Numbered from the stretch's first letter, positions 10,573-39,770 are shown. The stretch: 64,000 nt of DNA from Muraenolepis orangiensis (GCA_027704905.1 CM051016.1:16357382-16421381), one strand, 5' to 3'. Notes: generated by a model not told the origin, from the sequence alone. Made by a program: numbers and translations.

Positions 10573-10912
10573 ATCCAAGGCAACGCGGCCGGCTCCAACA
10601 GGCCTCCTCCTCCTCGTCCTCAACCGGTCTGGTGTCGTCATCACATGGCCACTCCCCTAATAACAGTAAAAAAGGATTTGGAGTGTATTCTTTATTTTAG
10701 AGATAAAAACACAATCCTTAATGGCTCTGCACTACTTTAGATAGTAGATCACAATAGACCACGTAGAGCACGTTTTTTAGGTTTTACAATTTTGCAGCCG
10801 AAAGTTGAGAAGGTATAATATTGTCTTTAGACTGTTTTGTTTTTGCAACATATCCAGAAGTGTCACATTTGTATACGTTTTTTTTGTATAGCATGCCATA
10901 GTATACTTACCT

Positions 10913-10916
<4 letters not shown>

Positions 10917-10987
<71 letters not shown>

Positions 10988-10996
10988 ATATGTATA

Positions 10997-11045
<49 letters not shown>
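10917..11045. repeat. (TA)n microsatellite
   Basis: Two long TA runs are separated by a short TGTGTATATGTATATGTC block. Confidence 0.95.
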
Positions 11046-11069
11046 TGCACATATCTCATATCTACTCCT

Positions 11070-11263
11070 ATAAATTATTTTATCCTTTTTTTTTGTAATA
11101 GTAAAAAATTTACATATTACATATTATTCAACAACTGTACATTATATATTACCATGCAACATTTGCACTCTGGTTAGATGCCAATTTTTTTGCTTTGTAC
11201 TGTACTGTGTCACTGCTGTGCAATGACAATACATTTTAATGTAATGTAATGTAATGTAATCTA
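11070..11263 (+). mobile_element. L2-like 3' tail with (AATGT)n end
   Basis: This A/T-rich tail contains CACTGCTGTGCAATGACAAT and ends in TAATGTAATGTAATGTAAT, typical of LINE 3' ends in this window. Confidence 0.5.
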
Positions 11264-11563
11264 GTCATAGCATCAACAGTTCTCCTAAAAGGTTGTATGC
11301 AATATTATCACATAAATAGTTGTTTCCAAATCATTTGATAATCAAAAAGCAACACAGCCCGTATACAAAGTACATTTGCAATCGAGAGCTCAGTGCACTA
11401 CATCTCTCTTATCTTGTCACCAACACCAACATGTCTGACTTTATAATTGACAATTTACTGATGTTTACAGTTCCAAAAAATGTACTGTACATTTTTTCCA
11501 AAAGTTCCCATGGTGGTCCACTAGAAGTGGATAGGGGAACTTGGGTTCTCTATTTCAAGTCGG

Positions 11564-12195
11564 GCTGGGCGATATGGAGATCAATCAAATATCACAGTAT
11601 TTCCTACCAAATACCTGGATATCGATATTACAACGATATTGTAGGTTGACTATTGACTATATTGTCAGAAAATATTGACACACTGACATTTTTGATTAAT
11701 ACTCATCATATAATGACTACGTGGGTAAAGATAAATTAACAGTTATGTATTAACAGTCAGTTAAGTTCAGAAAATGACATCACTTTACTGTAATGTAGTC
11801 TTGAAACCAGGAAAACACAACACTTATGCCATATCACAATATTACGATATACAAAATGGAAGATGTTATCTAGTCTCATATCGCAGTATAATAATATTAA
11901 TAATAATTCATTGCATTTATATCGCGCTTTTCAAGACACCCAAAGCGCTTTACATCGTGTGAGTGTGACTGTTATGTGTGTGCAATGGTAATGGATGCTT
12001 TTCAAGCATCACATTCACCCATTCATACACACATTCAACCACCGACGGCGGAGTCAGCCATGCAAGGAGACAGTCATGCGGTTATGGTGTCTACCTCTAC
12101 CCCCTTTGCTAGGAGGAGCCGGGGATCTACCTCCTGAGCTATACTGCCGCCCCAGTATGTATATAATATCAATATACATATCGCCAAGTCCTTAT
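11564..12195. mobile_element. Degraded hAT-like TIR element interrupted by a SINE-like repeat
   Basis: It starts CGGGCTGGGCGATATGG and ends near TATCGCCAAGTCC. These are degraded versions of the TAGGGCTGGGCG / CGCCCAGCCCTA ends of the element at 58650-59563. It is rich in ATATCG words. A different repeat is inserted at 11895-12155. Confidence 0.45.
11895..12155 (+). mobile_element. Teleost SINE-like interspersed repeat
   Basis: It contains GCGCTTTTCAAGACACCCAA, AGCGCTTTACATCG, a CACATTCACCCATTCATACA block, CGACGGCGGAGTCAGCCATG and CTACCTCCTGAGCTATACTG. This is a very common fish repeat layout. The family name is not certain. Confidence 0.6.
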
Positions 12196-12483
12196 ATCAA
12201 GTCATAGTCATAAAGGCAGGTTTCTAGGCAACATCACAGCAAATATGCGCACTCAACAGGGGCAGAGAAAACAGATAGCAGATAGACAGGTGACAAGGAT
12301 TTGTTATGGTGTTTCACCATGTCCCTAAAAGTAAAAAGCAGACTGATTCAGATTTGTTTGTCAATAATTTTTTTGGCAAACAGTTGGACTGGGACTGGAC
12401 TATTTTCTTGCACACTAGCTTGCTACTTTGTAGGTGTAAACGTCTGTTCCCAGTCGCTTTGGAGGCATGTGTGATTCCTGAGT

Positions 12484-12950
12484 AACCGGATCAGACGGTC
12501 CAGATCAGAGGGTCCAGATCAGCTGGTCCAGATCAGACGGTCCAGATCAGCTGGTCCAGATCAGACGGTTCAGATCAGCTGGTCCAGATAAGACGGTCCA
12601 GATCAGCTGGTCCAGATCAGACGGTCCAGATCAGAGGGTCCAGATCAGACGGTCCAGATCAGCTGGTCCAGATCAGACATTCCAGATCAGGCGGTCCAGA
12701 TCAGCTGGTTCAGATCAGACGGTCCAGATCACACGTTCCAGATCAGCTGGTCCAGATCAGATGGTGCAGATCAACTGGTCCAGATCAGACGGTCCAGATC
12801 AGCTGGTCCAGATCGAAGGTCCAGATCAGACAGTCCAGATCAGACGGTCCAGATCAGACGGTCCAGATCAGAAGGTCCAGATCAGACGGTCCAGATCAGC
12901 TGGTCCAGATCGAAGGTCCAAATCAGACAGTCCAGATCAGACGGTCAATG
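12484..12950 (+). repeat. Minisatellite, 14-bp unit GGTCCAGATCAGAC
   Basis: More than 30 imperfect copies alternate between AGACGGTCC and AGCTGGTCC forms. The open frames across it are repeat artefacts. Confidence 0.95.
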
Positions 12951-13629
12951 GTTTCCTTTCTTCCCTTTGTCCTCTCCTCACAGCCATTCATTGGAGACAT
13001 TCATTGGTCACAGAGTACCTGCTAACATGCTCCTAATAAGTCATATGACTTTTTTATATGTAGTTTTATTCACCCCATAAAGTCCTATATGAAGATCAGA
13101 TATTGGTAAAAATATATATTGAACTCAGCATCTTTATGCTATCTTTATGTTAACAATGTGAGTTACTTTGACTTTTTTCACTTTTTTTCACTTTTATTTA
13201 TTTACGCATCCACAGTTGACACAAACGTAAACTCTAATTCACTAACGTCTCAACCATATTTCATTATTTACTTTGAAAGGGGAAAAAAAAGGGTTGTGGT
13301 GGTGCTTTTTGTGTTCTTGAAAGAAATTGCAAGCATACTTTGTATAAGGACCAGCCATGAAGTAAACGTATGATTGTTCCGACACTTATAAGACAGACAA
13401 TGCGAAAAACACCAGTATCAATACTCACAACTGGTTGTAAAATAAGTTTTACTGTCTAACTTACTTATTGCATGTTTGCATACGATTAAGCAATTAGCAT
13501 TAGATTGTGTTTATGTATGTTGTTAGGTGTAAAGTTCACTAGCTAAATTCTCTTTCTAGTTCTTCCATGTGCCAATCACCATTACCATCACCATCATATA
13601 CCCATTCTGCATAAGAACAACATAGTTCA
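12951..13629. other. No recognised feature
   Basis: The stretch is A/T-rich and unique-looking. No exon, RNA gene or repeat family was recognised. Confidence 0.5.
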
Positions 13630-13765
13630 CATTATCATGGCATGGCAAGGAGCTCATCGTGGACTTCAGGAGCCACCGGGGCACACACTCCATCAGCCCG
13701 GACGGGACACCGGTGGAAATCGTCAGCTGCTTCCATTTCCTGGGACTACAGATCTCTGACAATTC
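13630..13765 (+). mobile_element. L2-type RT fragment
   Basis: It translates to KELIVDFRSHRG and FHFLGLQISDN, the conserved region after the RT palm in L2 elements. It is truncated at both ends and opposite in orientation to the next fragment. Confidence 0.75.
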
Positions 13766-13769
13766 GATT

Positions 13770-15015
13770 AGATTAGATTAAATTCTAATTGAATGTCATG
13801 TCATGGCACAGCACAAGTACAGTACAGCGAAAACATAATTTGGCCTCCAACCAGAGTGCAAATGTTACTTAATGTGTGAAAAATGTACAGTGCTTAAATA
13901 AGATGTAAAAACTGTCTAGCAGGGGTATGCAGTTAAATCAACAGTTGATATACAGTAAGTACAGTAAAAATGTACATCGTACAGGTATGTCAACAAAATA
14001 TAAACATACAACATAAATATGTAAACTATAGGTAAAGGTAGGGAGTAATGATTATTACAGTGCAAGGCCATTGAAGATATTTAAGGTTGAAAGGGTATAG
14101 TCAGCAGAGTTCAGAGTTTGTACGTTGGGCAGCAGAGGGGGCAGGGACGGCTGTGGTACAGAGTTCATTGAGATGACAGCTGAGGGGAAGAACCTGTTCC
14201 AAAGCCTGCTTGACTTGGAACAAAGGTTCCTGTAGCGCCTCCCGGAGGGGAGGAGGGAAAACATTCCATGGTTGGGGTGAGAGGTGTTGTTGACAACTTT
14301 CTTGCCTTACTCAGACACCGTTTGTGGTGGGTAGTCTTTATTGCAGGGAGGGGTAATCTTTCTGGTCTGAGACCATGCAGTTGCCGTACCACACTGTGAT
14401 GCGAGGTGAGTATGCTTTCGATGGCCCCCCGTTAAAAGTTCACCAGGATCTGAGGGGACAGGTGGGCTTTCCTCTCCTCAGGCAGAAGAGACGCTGCTGA
14501 GCCTTCTTGACCAGTTCCTCGGAGATGTGGTCTCCCAGGAATTTGAAGCTGGAGACACGCTCAACCTCCGCCCTGTTGATAAGGATGGAGGCATGCGTGC
14601 AACCTTTGGTCTTTCTGAAGTCAACAATGAGCTCCTTGGTCTTCTTGGTGTTGAGGGCCAGGTTGTTGTCAGCGCACCACGCCACCAGGTGCTGGACCTC
14701 CTCCCTGTAGGCTGCCTCATCGTTGTTTTTGATGAGGCCCACCCCCGTTGTGTCGTCAAACGTCGGCAAACTTGAAACGTGTTTGTACCATACAGGACTG
14801 CAGTCGTGGGTGAGTAGAGGAGAGATAGATGACAGATTGGAGTCTGTTGGTTAGGAAGTCTAATAACCAGTTACAGACAGAGGTATTAATGTCAAGATAC
14901 TTGGTTTCTATAAGGTCACCAAGTTTGAAGATGAGTTTGAAGGGGATGATGGTGTTGAATGCTGACCTGAAGTCGATGAACAGAATTCTCACGTGGGTGT
15001 TGTTCTCATCCAGGT
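13770..15015 (-). mobile_element. L2-clade LINE fragment (copy B, separate subfamily)
   Basis: The minus strand reads, 5' to 3', LFIDFRSAFNTIIP (RT core), VGLIKNNDEAAYREEVQHLV, TKKTKELIVDFRKTKG, KKAQQRLFCLRR and LLPSGRRYRN. Frames are broken by shifts. An A/T-rich 3' tail ends near 13770. Confidence 0.8.
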
Positions 15016-17110
15016 GTCAAGTCAAGTCAAGTTTATTGTCACATCAAAGTTATACAAGTATAAGCAATGGGTGAAAATCTTATGTGCAATACCCGACGAC
15101 AGACAGCAGTTATAAAAATAAAAATAGAATAAAAAAAGAAGAAAGTTAAATATATAAAAATATAAAAGTGCATATATGAAATGCAATATATTAGCACCAA
15201 AAAACAGCAATATATACATATATAAATCAATGTAATAAAATATACATTGTTATATGCTATACACCCTTGTTCAGCAGCCTGATGGCCTGACTGTGGAAGC
15301 TGTCTCTAAGTCTGTTTGTGCGGCACTTGATACTGCGGTATCGCCTGCCTGACGGTAAAAGTGAGTACAGTTTGTGGCTGGGCTGGGCATTGTCTTTCAT
15401 GATGCGTTTGGCCTTGGCCACGCACCGCTGGTTGTATATATCCAGGAGGGAGGGGAGCTCACCTCCAGTGATATACTGGGCCGTCCGCACCACCCTTTGA
15501 AGCAGTCTGCGCTCGAGTGCGGTGCAGTTCCCGTACCAGGTGGTGATACACCCTGTAAGAACACTCTCAATTGTGCCGGTGTAGAATGTTCTCAGGATGC
15601 GGGGGCCCATGCTGAATTTCCTCAGACGCCTGAGGAAATACAGGCGTTGTTGGGCCCTTTTCACCATGTGTGTGGTGTGCGTGGACCATGTGAGGTCCTC
15701 GGAGATGTGCACGCCGAGGAACTTGAAGCCGCTGACCCTCTCTACTGCAACACCGTCGATGGAGATAGGGCCATGCTCTCCTCTCTGCTTCCTGTAGTCC
15801 ACGATCAGCTCCTTGGTCTTCTTGGCGTTAAGGGTGAGGCTGTTCTCCTGGCACCACTGCTCCAGCGATCCGACCTGGCGACGACGAGACAGCCTACAGG
15901 GAGTAGGCTGTCTCGTCGTCGCCGGCGATCAGGCTCATCACTGTCGTGTCGTCAGCAAACTTGATGATGACGTTGGAGCTGGGTCTATTGTCATTCAGGC
16001 ATGTTACCATGGGTTGTTTAGGGACAGGCACGGTGGTGGACATCTTGAAGGCCGCGGGAACAACAGCCTGGGACAGGGAGAGGTTGAAGATGTCTGCAAA
16101 GACTCCTGCCAACTGGTCTGCGCATGCTCTGAGGACGTGGCCCGGGATGTCGTCGGGGCCTGCCGCCTTATGGATGTTCAACCGCTTGAAGGTGCGGCGC
16201 ACATCCGCTTCCGAGATGTTCAGCAGGCTGGTCTCCTCAGGCGGCACTGGCTTCGGCGGGCTGCCGTTCACGTCAAACCGAGCAAAAACAAGTATTTAGC
16301 TCTCCTGGGAGGGAGGTAGAGGAGTTCTCTACACAACTGGTTCTCCCTCTTAAGTTTGTTATCGTCTGTAACCCCTGCCACATACCCCTCGCGTCGTGGC
16401 TCTTGAATTTCTCCTCCACTCTGTACTCCTGCTTGGCAGTGACGATGGTCTTACGGAGGTTGTAGCGGGCTCCTGTTCGCTGATAGCCCCATACAGTTCC
16501 TTCAGTGCTGTGTCCGTGTTGGCTTGTGGGGGAATGTAAACAGCGGTCACGGTTACCACTGTAAACTCCCGAGGTAGCCAGAATGGACGGCACATAAGCA
16601 TCAGGTACTCCAGGTCCGGGGAACAGAAAGACTTGAGAGGATGTACATGACTTTGGTTGCACCAAGATCTGTTTATCATGAGACCCCCCTCCGCGATCTT
16701 TGCTGGAGAGAGCCTTTGTTCTGTCCGCCTGGTGGACGGAAAATCCCGTCGGCTCGATAGCTGCGTCGGTAACCCCCTCCGACATCCATGTCTCCGTAAG
16801 GCAGATGATACAATTGTCCTTAGTTTCCCGGTGGAATTTAATACGAGCCTGTAGCTCACTTAACTTATTGTCCAGAGACTGTACATTAGCCAGTAGAATG
16901 GTGGGTAGTGGGGGGCGATCGGATCGACATCTCAGCCTGACTAGCACGCCGGCTCGCTTCCCTCGCTTCTTCCTGCGACGCTTGCGTGTAATCGTGCCCA
17001 AGATGGTCGGAGATAATCCAGCTGTGACTTTGGGCGGGACGTCCGAGTCGAAAGAATGAAAAAACTCTGTTAGGCGGCGAGCGACTGTCGATCTGATCTC
17101 CAGAAGGCAC
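15016..17110 (-). mobile_element. L2-clade LINE fragment (copy C)
   Basis: The 3' tail begins with the sequence read on plus as TCAAGTCAAGTTTATTGTCA. A 181-codon frame (15257-15802) covers the C-terminal RT region. Further pieces include the RT segment FADDTTVMSLIA and an endonuclease part near 16.5-17.1 kb. It is deleted and frameshifted relative to a full element, and is closest to copies A and D. Confidence 0.85.
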
Positions 17111-17510
17111 CATCTCTTCGCAGCATCCGTACAAGGACTACCAGGTTCAAGGACAGTTTTTATCCACATGCAGTGCACCTACTGAACTGCTAGGAGTGCT
17201 GCCACTATCATAACATTACACAATATTACATTTGCTGGACTTTCTGGATTCATTACAGTTACTCCACTGTTCTGCACTACAACTGGCACTGAAATGCTTT
17301 TAAATGCCTTTTGCACAATTCAACACATGTATTGATCATCCTTTAATCACTTTATTGTTATTTGTATTGTTATTTTTATTGTGTACAGTGTTGTATAGTA
17401 TAGTAGTATAGTTCATAGTATAGCATATAGTGTTAAATTGTAGCTAATTCATACTGTGGGAGGGAATGGGAGTAAGTATTCTACTGTACCAAAATCTTGA
17501 ATCTTGAAAC
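17111..17510 (+). mobile_element. L2-type LINE 3' end
   Basis: Remains of the C-terminal RT sequence (TTRFKD-like, then a stop and ECCHYHN) run into a tail like that at 51230-51605. It abuts copy C head to head. Confidence 0.65.
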
Positions 17511-17755
17511 CACATGACCCTGACTGAGTCTTAAGACGCCATGATATGGGCAGCTGCTCCCAGATCGGCGGAAGGAGGAAGTAGACCCTGTCTAAGGTCG
17601 TACACCAAGCTAACTGCTTTCAGGCAAGGAGACACGGTAAGAGAGGTGCAGCAGAGAGATGTGGTTTTGGTTAACCTACATGGCATAATGCTATACCCAC
17701 CTAGAGAAGATAGAGGAGGCAAAATGATGCGTGAAGCGGTCATACATTTTATGAT

Positions 17756-17940
17756 GATGATCACACCACACAGCACGCACACAAGCTTTCCTCTCAACAG
17801 TTCAGGACCAGAGACTTACACCCATGGAGGAGTCCTTGATGGTCTGGTCAACGGTGTCCTGGGCGGTGAAGCCTTCCTCCAATAAGGACAGGTTAAACTC
17901 CACAGGACTGAGAGGTTTCATTGTCACAGGGGAAAGGGGT
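17756..17940 (-). pseudogene. odc1: Partial duplicate of the first coding exon of odc1
   Basis: This segment is nearly identical to 8909-9079. It includes an ATG (17921-17919), 34 codons and the donor GGT|gtaagt after 17820. Differences include TGC to TCC (Cys to Ser at codon 32). Homology stops just upstream of the ATG, so the 3' splice acceptor present at the true exon (9091-9093) is missing. It lies 8.8 kb upstream of the true exon on the same strand. It is therefore either a dead segmental duplicate or, less likely, an alternative first exon. Confidence 0.85.
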
Positions 17941-18942
<1,002 letters not shown>

Positions 18943-19407
18943 TAATTTGTTTGGGGGGATTAGCATTAACCCTCCTGATTCTTTCCCCGCCTTCTCTCCT
19001 GTAAGACCCAGAAAGCCCGGGACAGGAGAAGCCCTTACAAGCTTTTTTTACAACAGTGACTATGGAGACTTTAAAAGCCGATTCCTGACTGGCCACAGCT
19101 TCAGTCACTGAAAAAAACATTGTGTAAAGTTTAAACTGCTGAAGTGTAAGGGACACACATGCGACCTCGGGTTAGAAGAAGGCTGTTTATCATAATACAC
19201 AATACTACAAACCCCAAATTATGTTATCATTATGATTGGTTGTATTCATACTATTATATTGTAGGCCACTATACAAGTAGTCTGCCGTTTTTGTTGGTAG
19301 TATATGTGTTATTATATTGTATTGTATGTATATTTTTTTATATTCCACAATATCATTCCATTGGTGAGACTCTCATCCCATGCTAAATCTTCAATCTAAA
19401 TTTGGAG

Positions 19408-19620
19408 GCTTGAATCCTCTTTAATAGTCACATGTACACACAGTGAAATGAGTTTCTCTGCATTTAACCCATCCTAGTGTTAGGAGCATTGGGCAGCTAT
19501 TGTATAAACAGCACCCAGGAGCAGTGTAGGGGTCTGGTGCCTTGCTTAAGGGCACCTCAGCAGTGCCCAGGAGGCGAACTGGCACCTTTTTCCAAGTTGG
19601 CTAAGCGTCAACCTCGATGG
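19408..19620 (+). mobile_element. Fish interspersed repeat, probably non-autonomous
   Basis: It contains GTCACATGTACACACAGTGA, GCATTTAACCCATCCTAGTG and TGCCTTGCTTAAGGGCACCT, a combination I know from many teleost genomes. Class uncertain. Confidence 0.5.
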
Positions 19621-21160
19621 CTCTATGATAGCCTAACAACTTACATGAGCACATTTCACTCCTTTCATCCTTTCATGTGGGAACAAAGAGAAGGGGAACA
19701 TCCAAGAGTGGAATGTATTACGGCCATGTCAAAGGTCCGCATACATGTGTATACATTGGGTCCCTGGTTGATTCATATGTTCCAAAAAGAGCCGTTTCCA
19801 ACCACCTTAGGAAGTTGTGAAAGGGAAATGGACAAAGTGGGAGATGCCAGTCCATTTGAGGCTTTTGGATCATATTTAGATGAATGATCTTTATCTAAAG
19901 CAGTGGTTTCCAAACTGGTGGTCAAGATCCTATGTGTTAATGTGGATCAGTCTGCTGACCCTAGCTGGGGGTATTGTGAGTAGATGTTTTAAGGGTAACT
20001 AGACCTCTCCAAATCAACCAAGGCATGTCAGGCTGAGTGTGCAGTCAGGAGCAGCCTTTGATCAATCCGTACAGTATTGGTGTGAAAGAAGCTGCAGTTA
20101 GCCACTGTCTGATAACTTTCAATGCACTAGATATTGTAACTTCAAAACACGACGATGACTTTGAGCCCCCGATTGGCTAAAATAGCCACAGTGGGAATCA
20201 AAAAATCAAAAGCATTTCATGGATGATCCCCTCCTTGACCTTTCACCCTTCTAACCAAACCAAATCCCTCTCCTTCCTCTGCAACGTCACGGGATGACCT
20301 CTGGCTTCAGCCATGAGGCTTTAGGGGATTCATCTCTTCCAGAGGCCACCTTTCTGTCTGACCCTCTGCGGCCTCCACCTGCTTAACGGCTGGAGGTCTG
20401 TAGCTACAATGCACAGGAATGATCTGAGATATGGAATTTAAATCGGCTGTAGGTTAGATTCGAGAGTTCTAAAGAGAGCGAGAAGAAAAGAGCGGAAGAG
20501 AGACATATTTTCAAATTATAACCGAGAACATTTGAATCTCCTCCATTGAGAAGTGTTGCATTCAGGGAAGCGATGCTCTAATGGGTCAGAAATGATCTCA
20601 AATCGAAATGGTCTCACACAGAGACAGGCGCAGTCCACTCGAAACAGATACTCTCACAGAGCATCCAATTGACTAATAGCTTATTACTTATTACACTCAA
20701 ACAGCTTTTAAATCTTACCTACAGCACCCTAAAAGATGGATCCTACGATAGTTTACAAAATACGCTAAATTATATCTGCGAGGACAATACAACATAAAAT
20801 GTCTAGTAATGTAATGTGGAGAAAAACCGTGACATAATACACACAAATATAACACAATCCCTTTTTTACGTGCCAATGCTGTAAGTGTACTAGCTGATAT
20901 GGTATGTGTATTTGTCTCATGGTTATTCAGACTGAAATAACCAAAACATTCAAATAATTCAAAGCAAAAAAAATTGGAATCCAAAACAAGAGTCCAAAGA
21001 CGTGAGCCAATCTGGATGATGTCACATGACTTTCTTCTGGGGGCTTTGATTGGTCCAGTCAGCCACCCAAGGAACTCCACAGAATGATCGATGGAAAGGG
21101 AGCGTTTCCTGTGTGCTGTATTCGTTTTCCTAACCCTTTGGCTTGGGCTTTTTGCACGTA
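19621..21160. other. Intergenic, no supported gene
   Basis: No exon or RNA gene was recognised. A CAGTGGTTTCCAAACTGGTGG word at about 19902 resembles a hAT terminus, but no partner end was found. Confidence 0.45.
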
Positions 21161-21162
21161 GG

Positions 21163-21362
21163 TAGGCCTCAGTTATACAGGCCTCAGTTATACAAGCCCC
21201 AGTTATATAGGCCTCAGTTATACAAGCCTCAGTTATACAGGCCTCAGTTATACAAGCCTCAGTTATACAGGCCTCAGTTATACAAGCCTCAGTTATACAG
21301 GCCTCAGTTATACAGGCCTCAGTTATACAGGCCTCAGTCATACAGGCCTCAGTCATACATAA
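21163..21362 (+). repeat. Minisatellite, 15-bp unit GCCTCAGTTATACAG
   Basis: Thirteen or so copies alternate between ...ACAGGCC and ...ACAAGCC ends. The unit is a multiple of three, so several frames stay open (RPQLY/KPQLY repeats). No sign of a gene. Confidence 0.95.
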
Positions 21363-22640
21363 CTGTGGGCCTGAACCTGGAGGTTCATGGTTTCAGTCCT
21401 TCCCAGAATGCCTTAGCTCAACACATCCAGTGTGTGATAACTGGCCAACAACTGTAACATGATATGCTTAATCATTTATCATGTATTGTCTTATGGTTAG
21501 GGGAAATTAACTTTGAGTAATACTGCAAATTAACAGTAGCGCAAGGCTTATTCAGAATGGGAAAGCATTCATCTATTTGATAGAAATGTTAAATCAACAT
21601 GTTGGTTAATGATAGAGGCCATACAAGAAGGGGGACAAAAAATAAAGAAAGCAAGTAGTAGTAGAAAGTAAAAAAGAAAAGTAAAATAAAGTAGTAATAG
21701 TTTATAAAACGATACAAAATAAAGTCTAACTCTCTAGTCCTTCCATAAAAAATCATGTATACAAAATGTTCTTTTATATAAAGCTTAATAGGTCAGAAAG
21801 TTTCCAAAAAACTCAAATACTCGAAATACTAGAAATATGCATGAAAAAGGATTCGATCCAATTTAATACTTTCTTCCGATTAGCCTAAGTTTTTTTTTAA
21901 CAAGCCACAAGTCCGCTGCAGTGATCTAGGCCTTGGAACTTAAATGTTCTGTCTAACCGTCTTACGCTACGATGAATGTCAAATAGCAAACTCTTGTTCC
22001 CTTGTCAGTTTCCTTCCTTGTTCTTTGTGCAATGGGAAGTGGCAACATTGGTTGACCCACTTCCTGTGGTCTAAACTGAGGTTGTCACGGTGAGGCTGAG
22101 GCATATTGAATTAAGAAAGGAGGCGAGTTCACTGGAAAACATTCATTACTTAGACAACAGTTGCTGGTGACACATGGCAAAATCATGGCCACTTGTTTTG
22201 ACTGCGGAACGACAGCAAATGGGTCAGGGTTACTTCAGAGCTTCTAGCAGCACAATTGAGTGAGCTAGGCCGGGGTCCTGCTGGCCTACTGGACAACAAT
22301 CTACTGCTCCTACACGTCCTGGAGCCTTCATGCTCACTCTATCATCGCCACATGCTACATTTAGGGCATGTTGATATTCTCCTTTGGAGTTGTGCGTTCA
22401 TTTCACTTCAGTGAACTTCACCAATTCAAGTGGGTGAAATTCAATACACTGCAATATCTCTGTTCACACATGGAGTCACATAAAGATAGGATGATGTTGT
22501 GATATATATGTATTAGAAATACAATACATGTTTGAAGGCATACAATCTGGGGTGGAGGTGTTTAAATACGTTATTGTTATTGTTTGCATAGAGGGCAGGG
22601 AGAGATAATTCAGTAAGACGTGCAGGTTACATTTGCTGCA
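21363..22640. other. Intergenic and probable nol10 3' flank
   Basis: The DNA is A/T-rich. No repeats or exons were recognised, and no clear minus-strand AATAAA for nol10 was found close to its stop. Confidence 0.4.
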
Positions 22641-22799
22641 TTATGAGCCTACTTTTAAGTTACGTAGTATGAAAGGTGTTTTGAAATAAGACAATTGAAG
22701 CACTTCGTAACTAATAAAAAAGTTTATACTACAGGCATACTGTTGTCCAGCTGGTACCCTCATCATAGACCGTAATAAACATTGTAAAACAAAAAAAAG

Positions 22800-22860
22800 A
22801 TATTGCTTGCTTGCTCTCTCTCTCTCTCTCTCACCGTCTCTCTCGCTCTCACCGTCTCTC
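22800..22860. repeat. (CT)n-rich tract in nol10 3' UTR region
   Basis: CTCTCTCTCT and CACCGTCTCTCTCG runs lie just downstream of the nol10 stop. Confidence 0.8.
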
Positions 22861-22977
22861 TGAAGGGCAGTGGTGGTGGAGAAAAAGACACAGGTCCAAT
22901 AAGTCCCCCCCTCTCCGCTCCCCACTTGGCGTAACGTCTAAAATACACATTAACCCAGGATCCAGCCGCTTTCCTCC

Positions 22978-38027
<15,050 letters not shown>

Positions 38028-38639
38028 TTTAGATATAGAATAACAGTCAGGTTACGCATAACAATAAACAAATCCAATCCTGGCTGAATCCACGTTGTAA
38101 CTCCAGAGCAAAACAGGAAGTTGTAGGGCACGTAGCCAAACAGGTCCGTGTGGAAACATGCTGCACAGATTATTGTTCCTGGTCCCAAACTGGTCGACTT
38201 GGACTTATTCTCGAACAACAAAACAATTTAAAAGCTGCATATAGTTTACACGTTGGACGCCACTAAGCGCCAGAAGAACTGTAAAAACTATGAAAATGTT
38301 TAACTGTTTAAGGGTTATTATGATGAGGCCTTTTCTGTAATATTTGTTGGCATACTAATTGTTATTGTTTTTACCTGGCTGTTATGTGGGCTATCTTTAT
38401 TTTTTGGAATGGTAACTGGCCTAGAATTCTGTTAATTGTTATATTTGTTGTCTTCGAAACACAAAACGGAACATAGCGGAGCGTCAAAAAGGCTCGCACT
38501 ACGGCAAATCACAAGCAACAAAATAGCTCTAGAACGCCCCCTGCTGGGAACATAACTTACTCCCTTCCAACAGTAAAAAGTAAAGGCCCATATTTGAATG
38601 AAATTATAATATTTAGTTATCATTAAATATTCAGTCTGC

Positions 38640-39770
38640 ACACCACTAACCCTAACCCAACACTAACCCTATACAACACTAACCCTATACAACACTAACC
38701 CTATACAACACTAACCCTAAACAACACTAACCCTATACAACACTAACCCTATACAACACTAACCCTAACCCAACACTAACCCTATACAACACTAACCCTA
38801 AACAACACTAACCCTATACAACACTAACCCTATACAACACTAACCCTAAACAACACTAACCCTATACAACACTAACCCTAAACAACACTAACCCTATACA
38901 ACACTAACCATATACAACACTAACCCTAACCCAACACTAACCCTATACAACACTAACCATAACCCAACACTAACCCTATACAACACTAACCCTATACAAC
39001 ACTAACCCTAAACAACACTAACCCTATACAACACTAACCCTAAACAACACTAACCCTATACAACACTAACCCTAAACAACACTAACCCTATACATTACTA
39101 ACCATATACAACACTAACCCTAACCCAACACTAACCCTATACAACACGAACCATAACCCAACACTAACCCTATACAACACTAACCCTAACCCAACACTAA
39201 GCCTATACAACACTAACCCTATACAACACTAACCCTAACCCAACACTAACCCTAACCCAACACTAACCCTATACAACACTAACCCTGTACAACACTAACC
39301 CTAAACAACACTAACCCTATACAACACTAACCCTATTCAACACTAACCCTATACAACACTAACCCTATACAACACTAACCCGAAACAACACTAACCCTAT
39401 ACAACACTAACCCTATACAACACTAACCATATACAACACTAACCCTAACCCAACACTAACCCTATACAACACTAACCCTAACCCAACACTAACCCTATAC
39501 AACACTAACCCTAACCCAACACTAACCCTATACAACACTAACCCTAACCCAACACTAAGCCTATACAACACTAAGCCTATACAACACTAACCCTATACAA
39601 CACTAACCCTAACCCAACACTAACCCTATACAACACTAACACTAACCCAACACTAACCCTAACCCAACACTAACCCTATACAACACTAACCCTATACAAC
39701 ACTAACCCAAACCCAACACTAACCCTATACAACACTAACCCTAACCCAACACTAACCCTATACAACAGGC
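38640..39770. repeat. Telomere-like 16-bp minisatellite upstream of nol10
   Basis: About 70 copies of CACTAACCCTATACAA alternate with AACCCTAACCCAACA and AACCCTAAACAACA variants. The CTAACCC core equals the vertebrate telomere motif. The array begins about 0.6 kb upstream of the nol10 ATG. Confidence 0.97.

Noticed and set aside
19899..19925. hAT-like terminal sequence CAGTGGTTTCCAAACTGG
   Set aside because: No inverted partner or target duplication could be found within several kilobases.
21163..21362. Regular direct repeats resembling a CRISPR array
   Set aside because: The units are contiguous without unique spacers and the genome is eukaryotic; it is a minisatellite.
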